NCBI RefSeq assembly: GCF_024713945.1 | Contig: NC_134685.1 | Coordinates: 1,917,001 to 1,981,000, forward strand | Direction of reading: 5' to 3' | Source of the DNA: Dermatophagoides farinae | Taxonomy: Eukaryota > Arthropoda > Arachnida > Sarcoptiformes > Pyroglyphidae | DNA length: 64,000 nucleotides | Shown here: piece by piece, positions 14,008-25,699 of the stretch | How the letters are laid out: every line of letters starts with the position of its first letter | How positions within the stretch are numbered: the stretch's first letter is position 1 | Program-made: the position numbers and the translations under genes | The notes under the pieces: model-generated | What the model was told of the DNA's origin: nothing | Databases searched by the model: none | The model's input: the letters and a program-made list of their open reading frames with translations, nothing else

Positions 14008-17000
14008 TTAATTTGCACGAAATCGGTTTTCAACAACAACAAAAATAAACTTTAAAATTTAAATTCCTAGCTCTTGATCTTTTGTTTGTTTGTCTGTCTG
14101 TGTTTATATAATAATATTTGCATGATGATAATTCATTCGGAATTCAAAACAAACACACACACACACAAGCTTTGTGTTGTCGCTGTTTTTTTTTTTTTTT
14201 GAATTTATTGAGTATTAGCATCTAAATACCGGCCCGGCAACAACAACAACAACAGCCGATTACGCAATATTCGCTCACTCGAACACACACACACACATGT
14301 CAAAAGCAACAAAAAACCAGATTCTTTCCAGTTTTTTTTTCGCTTTTCTCCCATATGTATATGAAGATTATGATCTACACTTGGTTGGTTGGTCGGTCGG
14401 TTGGTTGGTTGGTTAGTTGGTTCCCTTTTTTTTTTAGTTTTGGCCCAATCTTTTTTTCCCCATGTATACATTTATATGATTCATCCATTAAATCTGTCTT
14501 TGTCTCTGTGTTTTCTTTTTCATTCATTATTACCATGATGATGGTGATGATGAGAAGAAGAAGAAGAAGAGAGAAGTTTGACTAGATTTTTTTTCTTCTG
14601 ATTTGAGGTAAAAAGCTTGCTTAATCATCATCATATATACATTTATATATGTGTGTCCATATATTCAAGGCATTGGATTCAAGTTTTTTTTTTCTCCACT
14701 ATTCGCTTGTTGATTATTATACTCAATTGTATTTGTGACTGTCAGTCTGTTTCATTTCAAACTCTATTCATTATCATTATATAATGCGAGTGTTGTCTGT
14801 GAATTTGGTGTTTTTTTTTTGATGTTATCAAATCGGATTGTGACCCATTCAATTCATTTCAAAAATAAAAAAACGAAACGAACACTTGAACCAACAAAAG
14901 TAATATAAGAATCGAATGAATTTTTGATCAAAAAAAAAAAAAAAAATATCAATCTTGTATTGTGGTGATTGTGGTGGTGGTAGCTATATCAAATGTTGTT
15001 ACCCCGGTCATCATCCATATATAGTTTGGATCATTCGCTTCATATAATTCTGCTACTTTTGTTGTCGACTATGTCTGCAATATTGTATACGACGAAATGA
15101 ACGATATGGGCAATTCATAGGTCCATATATGTGTTTGTGTGTGTGTGTGTGTGTGATATTGGAAAAATCTGATCTGGTTTTGGTGTGTTGTTTACATGTG
15201 CTAGGACCTTTTTTTTATTATTTCTGTTCTATGTATTTTACATGCATTGTGGGTTTTTTTTTCTTGTTAATTTTGATATAATACACCATTGACACACACA
15301 CACACACACAAGGGTGTTTGGCTCGAATTTTTTTTGTCTTGTTTTTATTTCGTTGAGCTTAAAATTATTGTTGTTGTTTTTTGTGTCCTGTTTTTTTTTC
15401 ATCTTTATCATCAAATTTTTTTTTTCTAATTCAATCACCATAAAACAAAGGTAAAACAAACGAATCAATCGATGATAATAATGTTGTCGTTGTTGATGAT
15501 GATGAAACAAATGTAAAAAATCAACAATCAACGAATGAAATTGATGTTGAAATTGGAAACAAATCAACAACGCCAAAAAAATATGAGGTGATTATCTGTG
15601 AAAATCAACCAATCGAATTACCACCGGATGTTGTTCGATGTGAGTATTTTGTTTGAAACAAAACAAAACAAAAAACAGATTGCCCAAGAATTTTATCCGC
15701 TTCCATACACATATATATAACAATAATAATTGCATCCATATAAAATGATATCATATGACTCATCATTGTCCATAATTAATGGCCGCATCATTATATTCAT
15801 GGCTTTTTTCCATCTTTTTTTGCTTGCTTTTCATTGCTGATGATGACAACGCCTGTTTTGCTTTTTTTTTGTTGTTGGTGAATATATTGTTCATATGTGA
15901 CCATAATCGTTATCATCAGATTTAATCATTGAATCCAAAGTCAAAAAAAAAGCTGTTAATGAAACCGACAAATGTTTATTCAATTGGCTAACATTAATTC
16001 AAATCTACATAGGAAATGCCATCCTATTAATCTGGTTTCTAGTTTGTTGCTTTTGTTGTTTTTTTTTAAACTTTGAAATCTAAAAATTTTGACAAAATTC
16101 GCTTTTGCTACTGCTGTTGCTGCTGCTGGTATCCATGGTTTTTTTTCTGATGCTTTTATTTTATGATTATGTGTAGCTGTAATTGTCGTTTGTTGTTGTT
16201 GTTGTTGTCGTTGATGATGATGATGTGTCGGTATATTGATTCGAATTTCCTATGCAGGATGTTCGTTTGTTTGTTTGTGTGTTTTTTTTTTGCTTTGAAA
16301 TTTTAATATCATTTAGTTTGATTTTGGATTTTCTTTGTTTGTTTTTTCTTTCTCGCCATAAATATATTATAACGAATTTTTTTTTTTTTGGTTTTCATTG
16401 TTTTTTTTTGTGCAGATAATTCAAAACAGCAAGACGTATTTGAAAATCTTACTCTTGATTTAAGCAATATTCGTAATCGTTTTGAAACCGGATCAGTATC
16501 GAATAATAACAATAATAGAATTAATAATAGCAGTAATCATATAAATCATCATCATCATCATCATCATCATAACGATAAGCCGATAACACGTTCAGAAAGT
16601 ATACATAAAATCATGCAAAAGTAAGTAGGATATAATTGTGAAAAAGCTTAAGTAATGAAAAAAATTGTATTTTTCTATTCAATATATAATAATCAGATAT
16701 CAAAGCCGTGTTGCTGGTGATAATTGTGTTAGTTCATCATCATCGGATGATGAAGATAATAATAATCAACGACAACAACAACAACAAAATGTTAATGATG
16801 AAACAACAATGACATTAAATAATGAAAATGGTGATAATAATAATAATAATTTGAAAGAAAAAATGTCATTCACTGGTATGTCAACATTGAAATCACAATG
16901 GGAAACTGGTTCAATTGCAAATAAACAAGGCGATAATCGTAGTGTTGAAAATGAATTGGCTGAATTACGTCGTGTAAAGGGTAAAAATTCTGAACCATTA

Positions 17001-18622
17001 ACAAAAATGTATGAACGTGCTATACAAGAAGCACAAAGTATGGAAAATTTATCAACACATAAATCGGAACCATTATTAGTGGATGGTTGTTCAATGCGTG
17101 CTGGTTCTATAAAAGAAAAATTTGAAAAAGGTGCCGTTGAATCCACCGAAACTGAAGAAGATCGTATGGAACGTTTACGTAAAGAACGTGAAGCTGAAAT
17201 CATACAGATTGCCAATAATGATCGTGCATTGAAAGAAGCTCGTAATAAATTCAAACAAATTGAATTAGGTCAACAAATTGATAATGGTGGCAATAATAAT
17301 ACTGATAATAATAATGGTCATATCGAATCGATTGATTCCAAACAATTGCAACAACGTTTCAATTATTTTGAGAATCGTAATGATGCTGATATTATTGATG
17401 GTACTGTTGGTAGTAATGGTGATGATGGCCAGCCACAACAACAACATTCATCAGTAAAAATTGTCGATGATATACCAAAAGTGGATACAACGAAAAAAAT
17501 GTTGAGTAAATTTAAAGCACTTGAAGCTGGACAAATCACTGGCAGTAGTAATGGTGATCAATCATCATCATCATCATCATCATTGATATCAAATGGTTCA
17601 CCTAAAATGTTTAAATGTATTACACCACCACGTGAAACGATGAAAGTGTATGAAAATGAACCAATGGTTGAACATAATCCAAATATTGGTATGTTGTTGT
17701 TGTTTTGGTTATTTGCTTATTAAAATGTGTTTTTTTTTCATATTCCAGTTAAATCGAGCTACAAAACCGAAGATGTGATTCAAGTTGAACCGGAAAAGGC
17801 AAAACATTTACGTGCTAAATTTGAAAATTGGCAAACCGAAATTGAAAGAGAAAATCGTAAACAAGATGATGAAAATGATTTCGTACCATTGGAACGTGAT
17901 ACTACTAAAAATCTACGAGCAATGTTTGAATCAATACAAAATGAAACAAATAAACCGATCGATAAACCACGACCACGTGTCAATCGTTTTGTGGTAAGTG
18001 AATTTTGTCAATATAACAGCTATTTGCATTTTTTTAGCCATTGATACTAGCATAGCTTTATGTTCATTGCACCACAAACCCCTTTCACCCCTTTAAAATA
18101 AACAAACCATGACGCTATTAATTAAATGATGACACCTAAATGATCAGAATAACCCAAATAAATTGCCCGATACTAATCGAAATAGTGTTATTATTAGGAT
18201 AAAAATAATTTGTCCATAGGTTCTTAACAAATGTTTTCTATTCCTGGAATTATATTTATTAATCGAATGAATTGAAAATCGATTATCAATTCAATTTTTT
18301 TTTTGCTTTTGCTGTTTGCATCATCAATCAATTTTTTTTTCATTTCATTTCTACACAAAATAGGATGACGGTTTTGATCATAATAATATTAATGATAATG
18401 ATGATGGTTGTTGTAATAATAATAATAATGATGATGATCATCATCATGATAATAATAACGAAACTAATAACAATGACTTTAAATCATCATCATCATTGTT
18501 ATTGTTCAATGATGATGATGATGATAATCAAAATGAAAAAAAACATTTATTACAATAACAGCTTTGAAAATGACCAGATTCTATTGCCAATATCATCATC
18601 AATTGATACTAGATCAAATCAT

Positions 18623-18662
<40 letters not shown>

Positions 18663-18882
18663 AATGCAATCGCTTCTTTTGGACACAATGATAACAAGAA
18701 AAAAGTATATAGGCTTTATATTCGTTTCCACAAGCACAAGCTAAAGCAGAAAAAAAACGCTGGCCATTAATTCTGTTTGTTTTGTTTTCATTGATTCAAA
18801 CCTAATTGATTATTAATTGTTTCTATATCTATCTTTTTTTTCTATTCCTTTTTTTTCTACTTTCTGTTATTGTCAGTGAATA

Positions 18883-18920
<38 letters not shown>

Positions 18921-20016
18921 AAACAAATGAGAAAATTTATTATAAATTTATCTGTTTTATTCAATCATTTTTTTAAAAAAAATGCCTTTTTTTCAATGTT
19001 TTCTTCTTTTTTTATAATCTGGATCTTTTATTGATTTGATTTGATTTGACACTTGAAATGGTAACAACAAATGAATATTAAAGATGATGATGATTATAAA
19101 CAAAAAAAAATAAATAAACATGCGATTCTCATAGATTTGGGATATTTTTTTGGTGGTTATTTTGTGTGTCATTTTTTAAGGCGCTATTGGTTTGTGTAAA
19201 ATAGTTAGTGTGTGAATATATATAATATTTGGTTTTCTTTGTTAGTTGATTGAGTTTTTTGTTTCAAATTTCATGATAATAATAATGTGTTATACTATAT
19301 AATGATATATTTCATATTTGATAATCCATAAATCCATATAATCGATTACCATAATGCCAATATATATATATGTGTGTGTGTTTAGCAAGAGAAAACATAT
19401 CAACAACAAACCGATTCCTGTTATGTTTGTTCAACACGAATATATCCAATGGAAAAGATGGAATTTTCGGGCATTAAATTACATAAAAATTGTTTCCGTT
19501 GTGCCAAGTGTCATATGCCAATGAGGTATGAATCAATGTTTTTTTTCCACTTATTTTGAATTCATTTATTAATCATTTTTTTTTGTTTTGTTTTATCATT
19601 CAAGATTGGACAACTTTACTCAACATGCCGATAAATTATTCTGTATTCCACATTTTAAACAATTGTTTATGGAAAAAGGAAACTATGATGAAGGTTTCGG
19701 TCTTGAACAACATAAAGATAAATGGTCAAATAAAACTAATGGTGGTAAATCTTCTACAATAGCCACTACTGTAACTGTGGCCACCAATGGTAAATCAGCT
19801 AATGGTCATCATCATCATCAGGATCATGATAATGTATTAGATCAATTGGATGGCGAATTAAATGGCCATAATAATAATAAAACAAATGGCCATAATGGCA
19901 ATAATTTAATCAATATCGATAGTGATGATCAATTGGATTCATCCATCGAATATGATTATCAGCAACAACAGCAACGACAACAACAGGATCATGCCGAATT
20001 GATTGAAGATTACTGA
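8796..20016 (+). CDS. EPLIN/LIMA1-like actin-associated protein with two LIM domains
   Basis: Twelve exons joined by eye, all with GT-AG ends and matching phases: 8796-8885, 9026-9247, 9510-9851, 10357-10443, 10532-10680, 10774-10952, 15451-15639, 16416-16620, 16697-17688, 17749-17993, 19386-19525, 19605-20016; 1083 residues. LIM1 is at residues 262-313 and LIM2 at 912-963; both have the spacing C-x2-C-x17-H-x2-C-x2-C-x2-C-x17-C-x2-H. LIM2 is followed by KGNYDEGFG and HKDKW, which is the signature following the LIM domain of EPLIN (LIMA1). Between the LIMs lies a disordered acidic/Q/N-rich region with about eight short repeats of the type (L/I)(+)xx(F/W)E (residues 438, 552, 626, 669, 705, 756, 839, 874). 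EPLIN proteins bundle actin and link it to cadherin junctions; that role is inferred from family. Vertebrate LIMA1 has one LIM, so the N-terminal second LIM is unusual. Start chosen as the first ATG in frame with exon 2. Low-complexity N-terminus (Thr/Pro, Gln, Asp). Confidence 0.85.
11631..11709. repeat. Uninterrupted (TG)n microsatellite, about 39 units
   Basis: The longest perfect dinucleotide run in the window, inside intron 6 of the EPLIN-like gene. It makes long valine/cysteine and threonine/histidine frames on the two strands that are not genes. Runs of this length are usually highly polymorphic and could also form Z-DNA. Confidence 0.95.
13275..13320. repeat. (TG)n microsatellite
   Basis: About 23 TG units in the same large intron. 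No coding meaning. Confidence 0.9.
18364..18558 (+). other. Possible alternative last exon of the EPLIN-like gene
   Basis: Directly after a pyrimidine-rich acceptor (ACAAAATAG) there is a 65-codon frame, stop included, in the phase (0) needed to follow exon 10, which ends at 17993. It encodes an Asp/Asn/His/Ser-rich tail and stops at 18556-18558 with no good donor before the stop. If used, it would end the protein before LIM2. The exon at 19386 also has phase 0, so both joins are possible. Composition is close to the surrounding GAT/AAT repeats, so it could be chance. Confidence 0.3.
18623..18663. repeat. (GAT)n microsatellite
   Basis: About 13 perfect GAT units within intron 10 of the EPLIN-like gene, followed by a (GA)n run at 18886-18916. 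Confidence 0.9.
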
Positions 20017-21093
20017 AGGAAAAAAATATCGCCGGCAACAACAAGTGTTTTTTTCACCGAACTTATCGACATCAGATGATTCGATTTTTTTTTGAGCCTT
20101 CATTATCCATTCACACATACACACCTACATTTATAGACACATCCATTTTTTTGAATGAAATCCCATTTGATTTAACCAATGTTTCGTTTTGGATATCAAC
20201 AAAATATTTTTCATTCATTCAATTTTAGCTTATAATTTATATGTATCGTTTGATGATTTTAAAATGAGTCTTTTTTTCCAATTTTTTTTTATTATCATTA
20301 ATCGACCATTGATCAGAATTTCTCCATTTTTTTTCATATATTTTTGACAATCAAATAGATTTTCTGTTTTTTTGTTTCTTTGCTCTTAATGTAAATATAA
20401 TAGTTTTGATGACGAGAAGAAAAAAAAATATGTCATCATTTGATCATCACTGTTGTTTCCATTTATATATTATCAATAATAATAATCGAAACAAAAAAAA
20501 AAAGAAAAAAAAAACCAAATTTTAATATGTTTGTATTACAATGTTTGCTACAATAAAAAAAACAAAACAAAACAAATGTAATTGATTGCCGTAATTTTCT
20601 TTTTTTTTCTATCTCTTGTTAATCGATTCTTTGAAATCAGAAGAAAAAAATTTGATTTTTAATTAAATTACATCAATCAAAGAAAATTTCCTGTAATGAA
20701 ATGGAGAAAAATAACCTTGAAATTCAATTATGATCTGGTTATCAGTTGATAATCGGGAAGGGGAAAAAATTTTTTATTTTTATTTTGTATTAATCTATTG
20801 TACATTTTTATTACACCCATATCCTAGAGTAAATCACATTGTTTATAAAGTTACCTGTTGACTATTATAATTCCAATTTAGATTTGAAATGTATACACAG
20901 ATAACCGCGTAGCTTTCAATAGATCATTCGATTTGCAATACAATCATCATCATTGTTTTTATTCTCATACCATTTTGGTGGTAAGTTTTGATTATATTTT
21001 TTATCTCTATTTATTCATTTTTTTTGGATCAATTAGAACGTTTTAAACTGATTGACATTTTTTTTTTCGTAGTGATCATCATCAATCAACAAA
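20017..21093 (+). other. 3' UTR of the EPLIN-like gene and 5' UTR with intron of the next gene
   Basis: After the stop at 20016 the sequence is A/T-rich; an AATAAA at 20552-20557 is a plausible polyadenylation signal of the EPLIN-like gene. Upstream of the ATG at 21094 there is a likely 5' UTR intron: donor GTAAGT at 20981 and acceptor ending CGTAG at 21072, leaving about 21 nt of leader before the ATG. This arrangement supports transcription of the following orphan frame. Confidence 0.5.
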
Positions 21094-21666
21094 ATGGCCA
21101 ATCATCTTTTAAGAAAAATTATAGTGTTCAATATTGATGAAGGTTTTACCGAGGAACAATATGTTAATATGATAAAAAAAGAAAACGCACAACTTGATAT
21201 TTCAGATGAAGACATGAAAGTTTATTTTACTCATCGTACTAGTAACAAAAATGAAAAATTTATTGTCCTTGTTGTTTCTCCGAGAGTGTTTGATGCTTGC
21301 CTCCGAATGGACAGATTATTAGTTAATAAAAAGTATTGTACTGTGAAAGAATACCAACCACGCAATAATGATTCACAAAAACAATTGGACGCATCGAATA
21401 TGAATCCACAACAATCAACATCTTCATCAGATATTCCATGTGAACAGCAACAAACAAACACGAACAATGAATCGCCTGATAATGATGATGATGATGATGA
21501 TGATGAATCACGACCTTTTTCCAAATCACAAAGTGATACAGATAATTATTTAAAGTGCGATTTCCCTGGTTGTTTATATAAGGAGAAGAATTTGGAATTT
21601 TTTCTCCTTCATTACAAAGGACATTTTTTTTCCATACTGGTAAAATTCAATAGTTTTTCACAATAA
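21094..21666 (+). CDS. Orphan protein with RRM-like/Gag-like N-terminus and one C2H2 zinc finger
   Basis: A 190-residue frame. Residues about 5-90 alternate predicted strands and helices (KIIVFNIDEGFTEEQY, then IVLVVSPRVFDACL and CTVKEYQP), a pattern resembling the RRM-like nucleic-acid-binding domain of non-LTR retrotransposon ORF1/Gag proteins. Residues about 91-145 are a Q/N/S/D-rich linker with an Asp run. Residues about 153-174 contain one C2H2 finger, C-x4-C-x12-H-x3-H, in a CDFPGC context. The ATG follows a probable 5' UTR intron. The frame stops at 21664-21666; a weak donor (CTG|GTAAAA) and an acceptor near 21726 could replace the last residues with another short tail, but an AATAAA at about 21740 argues for an end here. 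Function unknown; possibly nucleic-acid binding or a domesticated retroelement gene. The fold statement is by eye only. Confidence 0.6.
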   Translation: MANHLLRKIIVFNIDEGFTEEQYVNMIKKENAQLDISDEDMKVYFTHRTSNKNEKFIVLVVSPRVFDACLRMDRLLVNKKYCTVKEYQPRNNDSQKQLDASNMNPQQSTSSSDIPCEQQQTNTNNESPDNDDDDDDDESRPFSKSQSDTDNYLKCDFPGCLYKEKNLEFFLLHYKGHFFSILVKFNSFSQ

Positions 21667-22272
21667 ACATGCAAATATATATTTTTATATTCTGCTAAAT
21701 TTGAACCTGAAAAAAACCTTTTGTAGCGACGCACTTTCAATAAATTTGATTTTTTATTTGCTTATGATATTTGTTGTGAACTAACTTGAAAAAAATTGAT
21801 AAATTCAATTAAAATTCGCGCACAAACAAAATTGTAATCATCAGGTCTATATAGTCGCTTCGCTGTGTTTAAATAGCTCATGCGTGAATTTTTTTTCTTT
21901 TCTTTTCATTCCATGACTTTAATATGTAAAATTTGAGCTGATAAAATTCTTTATAAATCTTGATTATATAGATTATATACATGAACAAGAGTGCTCTATA
22001 TTTTTTTTAATGTTTTGTTTTCATCATTTTGATTTCTGATTGATCAATGATTATGGTTGTTATATGTACAGAAACAACAAAACGATCAACATCGATCGAT
22101 AATCAGCAACAATAACAACAACAACAAAAATATTCGAAAAATAGACAAAACAATGTGTTGAATTGAAAAAAAAACCAATTTTCAACAATTAAAAAACAAA
22201 TTTTAAAGTTTTATTTTTCGTTGTTTGTTGATTCGATTTATTCAATAACGACAACAATATTAATTATAAAAA
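21667..22272. other. Short intergenic region before PDE6D
   Basis: AT-rich sequence with AATAAA at about 21740 that may end the orphan C2H2 transcript, then a CAA-rich stretch (22070-22130) that is probably the PDE6D promoter/5' UTR. No other feature seen. Confidence 0.5.
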
Positions 22273-22998
<726 letters not shown>

Positions 22999-23948
22999 TA
23001 ATCTAAAAATAATTGACACAACCAGGACATCGTTATGAGCCACAAACAAATTGTTCTTCCTCTATTTATCGATCAAAGCAAAATAATCCATTTTAAATTG
23101 TCATGTTACAAGAGCAATGAAATTTCCTTTATTGTTGAAAACAACATCCACATTCTCTTCCCTATCACTTACAAAACACACACACACAAACACAGCCAGT
23201 CAGTATTAATCATTCATCGATTGTCATACTTTTAAATTACAAAATATTGAATATTGATTCTTTTGTTTGATTTCAATCTTTTACCTTATTATAATTATTA
23301 TATGAAATGAAAACAAAAACAAATTTACAAAAATCTACAAATCATCTTTCTTTTTGCATATTTTGTTTCACTTTTATTCTTCCATTTTTGTTTGTTTAGA
23401 ATTTTTTTTGTTGAATAAATTAAAAAATTTAAAAAAAAAAAATTTTGTATCGAATTTCGTAGATCCGAATATTCGGATTCAATACAGCACATGCGCTCAT
23501 ACTTTTTCAATATTTACCCGTTATATTTGGCGAGTTTTTTTCATCATCATCAATATATTGATGGTAAATGTTGTTGTTGTTGGCAAAGGTCGAGGATTGT
23601 TTCTTTGTTCACAACATTAGTTTTTTTTCTCTCTTTATTTTCTATCTATCTCGACACATTGTCCACATAGATTACCATTTATGGAAATTTTGAAATTTAC
23701 TCGTTGATTTTTGTTTTCTCATGTAAGTTTGTTTGTTTGTTCCAAATTTTTTATTTCTTGTCTTCTGTCCAATAGTTTTAATCAATTCGATAAATAAATG
23801 CCCATGGTGCCATGATCATCATCATCATCGATGTAATCAAATTGTAATTAAAGTGGGCGTGTAAATTGTTGTGACATAAATAACAAGTTTAAAGTCAGTG
23901 TCAAATTTTTTCAGTGTCTCCCACTATTTGAATCTACTAGATTGCATT
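22999..23948. other. Intergenic region between PDE6D and SH3BP5-like gene
   Basis: AT-rich, with a short CA run near 23182. A pyrimidine-rich AG near 23915 could be the end of a 5' UTR intron of the downstream gene. No gene seen. Confidence 0.5.
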
Positions 23949-25477
23949 ATGCATGATCTCAATGATTATGATTTAAAATCATCATCATCATCATCATCAG
24001 CAACAACAACAAAAATATCAACGACAGCTAACCCAAAATCATCGATAATCATTAATAATGATAAATTAATTGACGGAATGGATCCAGATCCACGTGTTCA
24101 GGTTGAATTGGAAAATTTAAATACTTCGACTGAATTTATCAATAAATTAGAACTTGAATTGGAGGTAATCCATTGATCATGAATTCGGTTTTCTCACAGT
24201 ATTTATTTTTTTTCTATAGAAAGCTCGTCTTGAATTCAATGATCTTCTAGCCGAATCAGCCGTTAAAATTGAATCATTATCGAAAAAATTGGGCACATCC
24301 ATCCATAAAGCTCGGCCATATTATGAAGCACGTCAGACTGCTAATGAATTACATCAGAAAGCACAAAAAGAAGCATTACGTTATGAACAGGCAACAGTTG
24401 AACATAATAATGCCAAAGAAATTGTACAATTAGCCGAACAAACATTACGACAGAATGGTGATATTGAATTGGAACAATTATTAACAAAATCGGCGGAAAA
24501 AGTTAATCAATCTGAATTGGAACGACAAGCGGCCGAAAAACAACATCGTTTCACATCTAGAGAATATTCTCTTACCGAACAGAATTTATCGAAATTACAT
24601 AATCAATTAAAACGTTCAATCGTTAAGGCCAGGTATTTTACGAAAAATTCTCCACATTTAGATTGATTTGCAAAAAAATTTTTTTCCCCATTTATTTTGA
24701 TTTTTCTTTCGTTTTTTTTCTTTTGATTTTTATTTTCAATTCCATTAATTAAGTATGGAAACTAGACGTAATTTTCTTGAGCTTAATAATTATGCTAATC
24801 AACATCGTTTACAATTATTGTAAGTTTTTGTTTTCGTTCTGTTTTTGTTTTTAATTTTGTTTTTTTTCCTATCTGTCAATCGTTTATTTGTAACCAAATC
24901 ATTTTGAATATTTTTTCCCCCATAATAATCATTTATTGTTTCGCCTCTTGCCATATATAGACCATATTTCGAAATGAAAGCCCAATTCAATCAAATGCTA
25001 GAAGAACAGGTGAATAAAATTCGTTCATATGAAACACGTGTGAATAAAGCTAAACAAAATTATACAAAAGCATTACAACGATTAGAAGAATTGAATAATA
25101 AAATCTATGATCAACGATTACCACCAACGGATGGCGTACAAAATTTAGCCGATAATCATAATGATGATGATGGTGGTGGTGGTAATCACTACAACGAAAT
25201 TGTTGAAGAAACAAAAACGAATATTGAAAAAAACATCAACAATGAAGATGAACAAAAATATCTAAAGCCATCGAACAAATCAAATCAGGAATATCATGAT
25301 GAAACCATATTCGATAATGAAATACTTGATCAATTAATACTTGAAGATGATCTTGATGACAATTTGAATCGATTAAAAATTGAATGTCTTAATCTTGATC
25401 ATCATCATCATCAACAACAACAACAACAAGTTGCTCAAAAATCCAAAGAAACATCATCATCTTCATTTTCAGAGTAG
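23949..25477 (+). CDS. SH3BP5: SH3BP5-family RAB11 guanine-nucleotide exchange factor (parcas-like)
   Basis: Exons 23949-24164, 24220-24632, (optional 24754-24819) and 24961-25477 give 381 residues, or 403 with the optional exon. After a Ser/Thr/Asn-rich leader, MDPDPRVQVELENLN opens the SH3BP5 coiled-coil region, followed by IHKARPYYEARQTAN, LRYEQATVEHNNAKE, LEQLLTKSAEKVNQSELER and RPYFEMKAQFNQMLEEQ, all hallmark SH3BP5 segments. Family members (Drosophila parcas, C. elegans REI-1) are coiled-coil GEFs for RAB11 that also bind tyrosine kinases through other regions. The C-terminus is acidic and His/Gln/Ser-rich, unlike the vertebrate tail. Start is the first ATG in the conserved frame; the PDE6D gene lies just upstream on the same strand. 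Confidence 0.9.
24754..24819 (+). other. Putative 66-bp cassette exon in the SH3BP5-like gene
   Basis: The segment has a good donor (TT followed by GTAAGTTT) and a pyrimidine-containing acceptor (AATTAAG). It is 66 bp, enters and leaves in phase 2, and stays open in frame. Joining exon 2 (end 24632) straight to 24961 produces KARPYFEMKAQF, the conserved family sequence, while inclusion inserts 22 codons (starting SMETRRNF) just before PYFE. It therefore looks like an optional exon rather than a constitutive one, or a chance pair of splice signals. Confidence 0.45.
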
Positions 25478-25699
25478 AAATTTTTTTTTATTCATTAATG
25501 ATTTATATTCCTTATGATTGTTATTTGTTCATTTTTGTTTCTGTAAATACAGTACATAGTAAAAATCATTATTGTCAATGATAATAATAATAAGATTGAC
25601 TGAGATTAATATATCACACATTTTTCATGTTTAAAAAAAATAGGTAAATATAGTAAAATAAATTCAAATTAAGTAGAAAAAAAATACATAAATTGATGA

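Larger units (their letters stand above)
10953..15450 (+). other. Large intron 6 of the EPLIN-like gene
   Basis: This 4.5-kb intron separates the exon completing LIM1 from the middle region and is far longer than the other introns (mostly 60-1400 bp). It holds a TG run of about 79 bp (11631-11709), further TG runs (11139-11160, 12049-12076, 13275-13320, 13975-14006), a GGCT tetranucleotide run (13018-13039) and a GGTT/GGTC run (14381-14416). No convincing extra coding exon was found. Its size makes it a candidate site for an internal promoter or alternative terminal exon, but nothing in the sequence proves that. Confidence 0.55.

Noticed and set aside
16766-17254. 162-residue minus-strand frame
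   Set aside because: Antisense of exon 9 of the EPLIN-like gene, whose sense frame carries conserved repeats and fits splice phase.
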